10,877 bases of DNA, taken from Flavobacteriales bacterium UBA1995 (GTDB taxonomy: Bacteria > Bacteroidota > Bacteroidia > Flavobacteriales_D > Sanyastnellaceae). Made by a program: the position numbers and the translations under genes. The first letter of the stretch is position 1. Every line of letters starts with the position of its first letter. Location of the stretch: the NCBI GenBank assembly GCA_002336475.1, contig DDCX01000114.1, forward strand, positions 1 through 10,877, written 5' to 3'. The notes under the pieces are model-generated. The model had not been told where the DNA came from. It worked only from the letters and a program-made list of their open reading frames with translations, and did no database searches. Shown here piece by piece: positions 1-5,761 of the stretch.

Positions 1-2327
1 TACTGCAGCCCCTTGCTTTTGTGCACCGTCAAAATTCGAACGGCATCAGGACCCGGCAAAACGCGAATGGACTGCTGTGCCCCTTTTCTCTGCCAATGCG
101 ACAGAAAGCCGGCAATGCCATGGTCCATGGCAGCCCGCTCCGAAGTCAATTCCATCAGCGCCTCAGCGTGCGCCGGATAACGCGTGTCCACATCGAGGCT
201 CCTCAAGACCCGGCCCATGCATTCTCCAAGCGGCAATGCCGACCATTGCGCGCGGTCAAAACCGGGAATTAAATCCTGCACCAACTTTTCGGTATCGAGG
301 GTTCCATACTTCCCTTTTGTTCCGTTGCTCCGGGTGTATTCCTTCCACTTGTGGTGCTTGGCCAAATGTGCAGCTTCGCTCCAAGGCCGACCGGCCTCGA
401 CTTCCATCGCACCCCATGCCTGCACGAATTTGAGCAAGGGGCCCGGGGCTACGGGGTCCACCACAAGCTCCAGCAACTGCACCACAGCCAAAGCTGCCGG
501 GTGCCGGCCCAAGGCCAAGCTTTCATCTGTAAAAGGCACAATGGTTGGGGTACATCCCAACAGGAACTCAGCGAGCTGCTTGGCTTCTTTGTTGGTGCGC
601 ACAAGCAGTGCGATGTCTCCTGGAGAGAACCCGTCCTCCATGGCGCCCCGAATGCGGGCTTCCATCCACAAGCACACCGCTTCAAACCGTTCGTCCGCCG
701 TCTCACCTTGAACCACCTCCACCTCCACGGCACCGGGAAAATCCTTGCGCGGTTCCTGCGCAGACCCTGTGTAAACGGCACTCAAGTCTGCCCCCAAACC
801 TTCTCCCAAAGTGGTGTAGAGGGCATTGTTGAACCGCACGATTTCCGGTGCACTCCGCCAGTTGTCTAAAATGGGCTCATCCTCAAAAGCAGCCGCCATT
901 TGTCCGGCAGCATCGCTCAAAGCAGGGGGCAATCCCCCGGGAGCATCGGAAACCAAATCGGGCAGCGACAACAGCTGTCTGTGATCTCCATTGCGCCAGC
1001 GGTAGATGGCCTGTTTGGCATCGCCCACCACCAACGACAAGTACCCCTGAGCCAGCGTTTCGCTCACGGCAACGGCCAAATTGTGCCATTGCGTGACAGA
1101 GGTGTCTTGGAACTCATCGATAAAAATGTGATCGTAGCGCTCTCCGGTTCTTTCGAAAATAAAAGGCGCCGGATTCTCCGCCACTACATCGGCAATCATG
1201 GCATTCAAGCCACCCAGGGTGCGCACATTTTCTTCGGCCTGCACCTCCAAACTCGCCCGACGCAACGCGGTGAGGGTTCCAATCAACGGCAAGCGCTCAG
1301 CCAGCAATCGCCGCGTTCTGTAATCCCGCCCTGAGGCACATTTGGCTTGCTCCAATTCCAACCGGGCCACGGCCTCAAGTTGTTCCTGAAAAGGGGCAAT
1401 GGCTGCAGCGCCTTCTAGATCGGTTTTCTTCGCCCACTGGCCGTTTTCCGTCCCTTTGGTGAGGGTGCTTCCCCGCTCCTCCGCCTTTCCCGCTATGATG
1501 CTGGGAAGCCATTTGGTGGTCACCCATTTGCTGGTAAAGACCTCATCCAAACCCGCGGCCGATAACGCCTCAGCAAGTTCGCGCGCCGCTTTGCGCAAGG
1601 CAGCGCGCTTCTGGCTGACCTCCTGGCGCATCCCGTCTTGGACTTCCAAAAATTCCGCGGGCGTCCACGCTGCAAAGGCCCGCAAAAGAGGCTGCATTTG
1701 CTCTTGCTCGATGGCCTCACCAATGTCGATGAGCTGCCTGCGCACCTTGGCGTCGCGGTCATCCTCCACCGCCTGCTCTACAAAACGACCCAACAATTCC
1801 GTCAAGTCTTCATCGCGCCCCATTCGGTCAAGCACACGGTCCACAGCGGACTCCAGCAGCCGGGCCGTATCGAGCTCGATCGAAAAGTCGTGCTCCAACT
1901 GCAAGTCCGTAGCAAAGCCCCGGACCAACCCGCCCACAAACTTATCGAGCGTCATCACCGACAACTCCCCATAATGGCGCTGTAAGGTGCGCCGCAGCTG
2001 AGCCGCGCGCTGGGCAAGCTCCAATTCGTCCAATCCCGTCGCCTGAAGCAATCCACTGAGGTGCTTGCTGCGGGCGACGTCTACCGCCAATATGTCGAGT
2101 TCAGAAATGACGCGGTCCTTCATCTCTTGGGCCGCCTTGTTGGTAAAGGTCAAGGCCAAAATGCGCCGAAAGCGCAGCGGCTCCTTTGACCCCAAGCAAC
2201 AAGCGAGGTAAGCCTCGACCAATCGAAACGTTTTACCGCTGCCCGCCGAGGCCCGCATCACACGGAAACCACCAGTCTCCTCCATCCCACCGTTCTGAGG
2301 GGTTTCGCCGTGCGCAGCTTGCTTCAT
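1..2327 (-). CDS. UvrD/RecB/AddA-type ATP-dependent DNA helicase (C-terminus beyond left edge)
   Basis: This is a superfamily 1A DNA helicase of the RecB/AddA type, expected to unwind double-strand DNA ends for recombinational repair. The open frame runs from an ATG at 2327 to the left edge without a stop, giving 775 visible residues. Visible motifs are Walker A ASAGSGKT (residues 26-33), motif Ia TFTNKAA (60-66), Walker B/DExx IDEFQDTS (403-410), motif III VVGDAKQAIYRWR (433-445), NWRS (489-492) and TVHKSKGLQ (767-775). The ASAGSGKT and GDAKQAIYRWR spellings resemble RecB/AddA more than UvrD or PcrA, and the roughly 370-residue gap between motifs Ia and II fits the long insertion of that group. 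An in-frame TGA at 2372-2370 limits the start. A GGAGG (complement of 2330-2334) lies only 2 nt from the ATG, so the in-frame ATG at 2285 is an alternative. Helicase motif VI and any PD-(D/E)XK nuclease domain would lie outside the window, so full AddA identity cannot be confirmed. It is transcribed divergently from the next gene. Confidence 0.92.
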   Translation of the reverse strand, partial: MKQAAHGETPQNGGMEETGGFRVMRASAGSGKTFRLVEAYLACCLGSKEPLRFRRILALTFTNKAAQEMKDRVISELDILAVDVARSKHLSGLLQATGLDELELAQRAAQLRRTLQRHYGELSVMTLDKFVGGLVRGFATDLQLEHDFSIELDTARLLESAVDRVLDRMGRDEDLTELLGRFVEQAVEDDRDAKVRRQLIDIGEAIEQEQMQPLLRAFAAWTPAEFLEVQDGMRQEVSQKRAALRKAARELAEALSAAGLDEVFTSKWVTTKWLPSIIAGKAEERGSTLTKGTENGQWAKKTDLEGAAAIAPFQEQLEAVARLELEQAKCASGRDYRTRRLLAERLPLIGTLTALRRASLEVQAEENVRTLGGLNAMIADVVAENPAPFIFERTGERYDHIFIDEFQDTSVTQWHNLAVAVSETLAQGYLSLVVGDAKQAIYRWRNGDHRQLLSLPDLVSDAPGGLPPALSDAAGQMAAAFEDEPILDNWRSAPEIVRFNNALYTTLGEGLGADLSAVYTGSAQEPRKDFPGAVEVEVVQGETADERFEAVCLWMEARIRGAMEDGFSPGDIALLVRTNKEAKQLAEFLLGCTPTIVPFTDESLALGRHPAALAVVQLLELVVDPVAPGPLLKFVQAWGAMEVEAGRPWSEAAHLAKHHKWKEYTRSNGTKGKYGTLDTEKLVQDLIPGFDRAQWSALPLGECMGRVLRSLDVDTRYPAHAEALMELTSERAAMDHGIAGFLSHWQRKGAQQSIRVLPGPDAVRILTVHKSKGLQ

Positions 2328-2391
2328 GGCCTCCAAGGTCGCCCAAGCTCTGAAGTCACCCAAGCCCCTTCACACGCTTTTGGTGAATCAT

Positions 2392-2414
2392 TTGCAACCT
2401 GCACCCCTGTGCAA
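2392..2414. promoter_or_regulatory. Small inverted repeat upstream of the MbnP-family gene
   Basis: TTGCA at 2392-2396 is mirrored by TGCAA at 2410-2414. Within the same stretch, TGCAC (2400-2404) pairs with GTGCA (2409-2413) around a CCCT loop. The element ends 11 bases before the ribosome binding site of the plus-strand cluster. It could be an operator for a metal-responsive regulator or a small hairpin in the 5' leader. The arms are only 5 bp, so it may also be chance. I do not recognise a known operator consensus. Confidence 0.25.
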
Positions 2415-2422
2415 CCGTTTAG

Positions 2423-2430
2423 AAAGGAGG
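2423..2430 (+). promoter_or_regulatory. Strong Shine-Dalgarno sequence for the MbnP-family gene
   Basis: AAAGGAGG at 2423-2430 is a near-perfect Shine-Dalgarno sequence, 11 nt before the ATG at 2442. No other plus-strand gene here has a comparable site. It decides the start at 2442: the frame is open further upstream to another possible start codon at 2310, but only the 2442 start gives a proper lipoprotein signal peptide at the N-terminus. Confidence 0.7.
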
Positions 2431-2441
2431 AAATTCACACC

Positions 2442-3206
2442 ATGAACGCCACATCATCGACATTCCGCTTCTTTTTTGCATCCACCGTCTTGATTGGCAT
2501 CATGGCCACAGGGTGCAAGCCGGAACCCATGCACGGTGGTCCAGGCACATTGACCTTGAGCGCCAATTTTAGCTTTGACGGAGACTCCGTTTTGGTGGGG
2601 CGAACGGCATTGGATGCAGCAGGTAACCGTTTGAGGCTCGAGACATTCTCGATATACCTCGGCGGCATTGAACTCCTCAACGATACAGGGGCCGTGCGGC
2701 TGTCCGACGCTGAAAGGTGGGATGCCGGTGCACCGAATGCCTGGAGTTACATCGTAGAGCCGGGCACCTACTCAGGTTTCCGTGCACACCTTGGTGTTCC
2801 CACCGAGTACAATACCGATACCGACCCGACCATTTGGCCCAACGACCATCCCTTGGGCGTCAATGGCAGCGCAGGCATGTTCTGGAGCTGGAACACCGGA
2901 TACATCTTCAGCAAATTCGATGGCAAAGCCGACACCACCGGAGGGGAGAACTTCATCCATCCGTATGCCTTCCACATCGGCGGTGATCCGCAACTCGTGG
3001 AGATCAAATACAACGAGCCATGGACCGTGGCAGAATGTAGCACCCACGAATTCAGCCTGGAAGGCGAGTTGCTGGACTTTCTGGTCCTTGGAAACGACAC
3101 CATCGATGTTCGGGAGGACAACGTGACCCATACTGGCGACAACCTCGGACTCGCAGAGCGATACGTGGCGGGTCAGCAAGCAGCTGTGACCCTGGTCAAG
3201 AACTAA
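2442..3206 (+). CDS. MbnP-family copper-binding lipoprotein (partner of MauG/MbnH-like enzyme)
   Basis: The protein has 254 residues. Residues 1-24 form a lipoprotein signal peptide with lipobox ATGC and the lipidated Cys at C25. The rest resembles the MbnP family. An N-terminal beta segment LTLSANFSFDGD (37-48) is followed by FSIYLGGIELLND (69-81), then HPLG (136-139), the family-typical GMFWSWNTGYIFSKFDG (145-161), and a His-containing stretch FIHPYAFHIGG (171-181). In characterised MbnP proteins, and in the related MopE/CorA, a tryptophan is converted to kynurenine and helps bind copper together with histidines. Candidate tryptophans here are W148 and W150 in the core motif, plus W93, W101, W132 and W194. 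Candidate metal ligands include H136, H173 and H178. The gene is 22 nt ahead of a di-heme cytochrome gene, the usual partner order for this family, which supports the call. The family is assigned from sequence pattern and context; copper binding is inferred. Lipid anchoring places it on a membrane facing the periplasm or the cell surface. Confidence 0.87.
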   Translation: MNATSSTFRFFFASTVLIGIMATGCKPEPMHGGPGTLTLSANFSFDGDSVLVGRTALDAAGNRLRLETFSIYLGGIELLNDTGAVRLSDAERWDAGAPNAWSYIVEPGTYSGFRAHLGVPTEYNTDTDPTIWPNDHPLGVNGSAGMFWSWNTGYIFSKFDGKADTTGGENFIHPYAFHIGGDPQLVEIKYNEPWTVAECSTHEFSLEGELLDFLVLGNDTIDVREDNVTHTGDNLGLAERYVAGQQAAVTLVKN

Positions 3207-3228
3207 AACCGCACTCCGCGTTATCTTG

Positions 3229-4356
3229 ATGGCCATGATGCCCCGCCCGCTCACCTCACTGATGAACCGCTCTGCGGTGTGGCTTTTGGCGTGGGGGGTG
3301 TTGGCAGCATCTGGGTGTCGGCCAGACGAAACGGCCACGTGCAAGACCCCACCGGGAACCACCGCTTACGAAATCGACATTCCGCCGTTTTTCCCCCCCA
3401 TGGACATCCCGCCGGACAACCCCATGACCGTGGAAGGCGTGGAGTTGGGAAGGCTGCTTTTTTGGGAAACGGGGCTGAGTTCCGACAGTACCATGAGCTG
3501 TGGAAGTTGCCATTTGCCCTCTTTCGCATTTGCCGATCCCAATCCTGTTTCCACCGGAGTGACGGGGGCCCAAGGCACCCGCAATGCCATGGCCTTGGTC
3601 AACATGGGCTGGGCCCAACATTTCTTCTGGGACGGCAGGGCAGCAACCTTGGAGGAACAAATACTGGATCCCATTCCCCACCCAGACGAAATGAACCTGC
3701 CGTGGGCAGAAGCAGAAGCTAGACTGGCCGCCGACCCCGAATATGCGGAGCGCTTCCTCACAGCCTTTGGTGAAGCCGGCGTCTCCTCAGAAAAAGTGAG
3801 CAAAGCCGTTGCACAATTCTTGCGCACCATGATTTCTGCCGACAGCAAATTTGACCGGTGGCGCAGGGGGGTGACCCAACTTTCGGAACTGGAATTTCAA
3901 GGCTATGAAATCTTCAACCGGGAAGGGGGTGATCCAGAAGTGGTCAGCGGCGGTCAGTTCGGCGGTGATTGCTTCCATTGCCACGGTGAAGCAGGATTGC
4001 AATTTTCCGACTACCTCTTCCACAACAATGGATTAGACGCCACGTTTGGCGCCGACCCCGGGCTGGCTGGCATTACCGGGGTGGCCTTGGACAGTGGCCG
4101 TTTCCGAACACCCACGCTGCGCAACGTAGCGCTGTCGCCGCCCTACATGCACGATGGCCGCTTCCAGACATTGGAAGAGGTGTTGGATCACTACAACTCT
4201 GGAGGGCAACCCTCGCAGACCATCGACCCATTCATGAAGTACAGTTCTGGCGGGCTGATGCTGCAACCCCAGCAAAAAGAAGCGCTCATCGCCTTCCTTC
4301 ATACCTTGACCGATACTGCGTTTGCTTCAAATCCAGCATTCGCCGACCCCCACTGA
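3229..4356 (+). CDS. Di-heme c-type cytochrome, CCP/MauG/MbnH family, predicted lipoprotein
   Basis: This is a 375-residue member of the bacterial di-heme cytochrome c peroxidase/MauG superfamily. Both heme-attachment motifs are intact: CGSCH (91-95) and CFHCH (248-252). Other family marks are ELGRLLFWE (72-80), FWDGRA (133-138), FRTPTLRNV (292-300) and PPYMHDGRF (304-312). The N-terminus ends in LAASGC, so C30 is a likely lipidated cysteine and the enzyme is probably membrane-anchored in the periplasm. Because it directly follows an MbnP-family gene, the most likely role is that of MbnH: peroxide-dependent oxidation of a tryptophan in the partner to kynurenine. A plain cytochrome c peroxidase cannot be excluded, and I cannot tell from sequence alone which residue ligates the distal side of the second heme. 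The start is uncertain: ATG at 3229, 3235, 3238 or 3262 and TTG at 3226 are all in frame. None has a good ribosome binding site; 3262 (MNRSAVW) gives the most compact lipoprotein signal. Confidence 0.88.
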   Translation: MAMMPRPLTSLMNRSAVWLLAWGVLAASGCRPDETATCKTPPGTTAYEIDIPPFFPPMDIPPDNPMTVEGVELGRLLFWETGLSSDSTMSCGSCHLPSFAFADPNPVSTGVTGAQGTRNAMALVNMGWAQHFFWDGRAATLEEQILDPIPHPDEMNLPWAEAEARLAADPEYAERFLTAFGEAGVSSEKVSKAVAQFLRTMISADSKFDRWRRGVTQLSELEFQGYEIFNREGGDPEVVSGGQFGGDCFHCHGEAGLQFSDYLFHNNGLDATFGADPGLAGITGVALDSGRFRTPTLRNVALSPPYMHDGRFQTLEEVLDHYNSGGQPSQTIDPFMKYSSGGLMLQPQQKEALIAFLHTLTDTAFASNPAFADPH

Positions 4357-4359
4357 ACC

Positions 4360-5613
4360 ATGAACCTCCGCCGACTCCTGCTCACGCTCGGACCCGGCAT
4401 TTTGTTCGCTTCTACCGCCATCGGAACAAGCCACCTGGTGCAGGCCACCCGAGCCGGAGCCGATTATGGATTCGCATTGTTGTGGGCAGTGCTCGCCGCC
4501 AACATCGCCAAGTACCCCTTCTTTGAATTCGGCACCCGCTACGCCAATGCCACAGGGACATCCTTGATTGCAGGCTACCGCACTTTCGGCAAATGGGCCT
4601 CGTGGACCTACCTCATTCTGACCACCCTCACTTGTGCCTTTGTGATGGGTGGCGTGGGCATAGTCACCGCCTCCTTTCTGGACCACCTTTTTGGCGTCTC
4701 CCGCATCCTTGGCTTCAATGCGACACCACATGTGGCCGTGGTCACTTTTACCGGGTGTGTTGGCATCCTGCTCATCGGCAAGTTTGCTGCCCTCGACAAA
4801 GTGATCAAGGCCATCAGCTTGGTGCTGCTCATCGGAACCTTAGGGGCCACAGCAGGAGCCCTTTTGCACACCCCCATCTCCGCCGTTCCTCCAGCCCCCG
4901 CATCATTTAACCCATGGAGGGGCGCCGAATTCACCTTCTTGATCGCCCTGCTCGGGTGGATGCCTTCTGCCGTAGACCTGAGTCCATGGGTGAGCATCTG
5001 GACCCTTGAGCGCTACCGGCAAACAGGGTACACTCCTCGGCTGCGCTCTGCATTGCGTGAATTCAACCTCGGCTATGCCTTTTGCGTCGTGTTGGCGTTG
5101 TGTTTTCTGTTGCTAGGCGCCTTGTTGTTGCGCACCCATGACATGGCCTTGCCCAGTGGCACCGCTGCTTTTGCTGCAGGCATCATCGGACTCTACACCG
5201 AAGTGTTGGGGCCGTGGAGTGCTCCTTTTGTAGGCTCCGCAGCCTTTGCAGCCATGCTCGGCACCTGTATCGCTTGCCTCGATGGGTTCAGCAGAAGTTT
5301 CAGCCATGGGATCGCCGCTCTGCGCAATGCCCCTGTGCGCCTGGGCCATGAACGCACCAGTTTGGTGCTGATCTCACTGGGTGCGCTGTTGCTGATCGTC
5401 GCTTTCCCAGAGGACATTCGCACGCTCCTTGACCTGGGCAACATCCTGAGCTTCTGCATCGCCCCACCTTCCGCTTTGGCCATGCTCATCTTGGTCACCC
5501 GGGGCCAATTTCCAGAAGCCGCACGCCCCCAAAGATGGCTGCGTTGGACCGCCTACCTGGGGCTGGCTTTTTTATTGGGTTTGACCCTCTTTTTCCTGCG
5601 GAGTCTTTGGTGA
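4360..5613 (+). CDS. Divergent NRAMP-fold metal-ion transporter
   Basis: This is a 417-residue inner-membrane protein with about 11 hydrophobic segments, the number usual for bacterial NRAMP transporters. The NRAMP frame is visible at the N-terminus: GPG (11-13), an 8-residue spacer, then 9 residues ending RAGA (31-34), followed by YGFALLWAVLAANI (36-49). In classical Mn/Fe NRAMPs the four residues at positions 22-25 are DPGN, which coordinate the metal from TM1. Here they are GTSH. TM6 keeps the methionine as MPS (201-203, WMPSAVDLSPW), where canonical members have MPH. The core substrate site is therefore changed, and the ion may not be Mn2+ or Fe2+. NRAMP-related proteins with altered motifs are known to carry other ions, such as Mg2+. 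The ATG is 3 nt after the stop of the di-heme cytochrome gene, so the two are almost certainly co-transcribed and perhaps translationally coupled. This links the transporter to the MbnP/MbnH-like pair. The family call is firm; the substrate is unknown. Confidence 0.85.
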   Translation: MNLRRLLLTLGPGILFASTAIGTSHLVQATRAGADYGFALLWAVLAANIAKYPFFEFGTRYANATGTSLIAGYRTFGKWASWTYLILTTLTCAFVMGGVGIVTASFLDHLFGVSRILGFNATPHVAVVTFTGCVGILLIGKFAALDKVIKAISLVLLIGTLGATAGALLHTPISAVPPAPASFNPWRGAEFTFLIALLGWMPSAVDLSPWVSIWTLERYRQTGYTPRLRSALREFNLGYAFCVVLALCFLLLGALLLRTHDMALPSGTAAFAAGIIGLYTEVLGPWSAPFVGSAAFAAMLGTCIACLDGFSRSFSHGIAALRNAPVRLGHERTSLVLISLGALLLIVAFPEDIRTLLDLGNILSFCIAPPSALAMLILVTRGQFPEAARPQRWLRWTAYLGLAFLLGLTLFFLRSLW

Positions 5614-5761
5614 TCAGACCGGATCAGCCATCAGAAGTGACCAACGCAAGGTGAACAAGTCCGCCCTGCCTCGGCATATGGACAGGCGCTCTCAGGTAAT
5701 TTCCTTCCATGCAATCTGTATGCCGTAACAATTGGGGCTTCCACCCCGTATAGAACACTAC
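5614..5761. other. Short intergenic region before the PKD protein gene
   Basis: These 148 bp contain no supportable gene or RNA. A GATCAG direct repeat (5612-5617 and 5622-5627) and a 5-bp inverted repeat, TGATC/GATCA (5611-5615 and 5622-5626), overlap the transporter stop codon. No T-run follows, so I do not call a terminator. TAATTT at 5698-5703 weakly resembles a Bacteroidota -7 element but lacks its TTTG end and a matching -33 box. The promoter of the long secreted-protein gene probably lies here but cannot be placed. Confidence 0.5.

Larger units (their letters stand above)
2328..2441. other. Divergent intergenic region between helicase and MbnP-family gene
   Basis: These 114 bp separate two divergent start codons and should hold the promoters for both directions. 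I do not see a convincing Bacteroidota promoter (TTTG near -33 and TAnnTTTG near -7) in either direction. A TTTG at 2379-2382 is followed by another TTTG at 2391-2394 without a proper TA pair upstream. The region contains the inverted repeat and the ribosome binding site listed separately. Confidence 0.6.

Noticed and set aside
21..1985. Several overlapping plus-strand ORFs of 80-190 codons
   Set aside because: They are antisense to the continuous minus-strand helicase frame with intact motifs. Their translations are rich in Ser, Arg, Pro and Cys with no family features.
2310..2441. Upstream extension of the MbnP-like gene to a start at 2310
   Set aside because: It would put 44 extra residues before the lipoprotein signal peptide, overlap the helicase start, and ignore the strong Shine-Dalgarno sequence that serves the ATG at 2442.
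2768..3362. Minus-strand ORFs of 124 and 196 codons antisense to the MbnP-like gene
   Set aside because: They are shadows of the plus-strand gene, which has a signal peptide, family motifs and a ribosome binding site. Their translations show no recognisable domain.
5611..5626. Possible terminator hairpin TGATC/GATCA at the end of the transporter gene
   Set aside because: The stem is only 5 bp, it overlaps the stop codon, and there is no following T-run.
5698..5731. Possible Bacteroidota promoter upstream of the PKD gene
   Set aside because: TAATTTCC matches TAnnTTTG only partly, and no TTTG-like -33 box is at the right distance.
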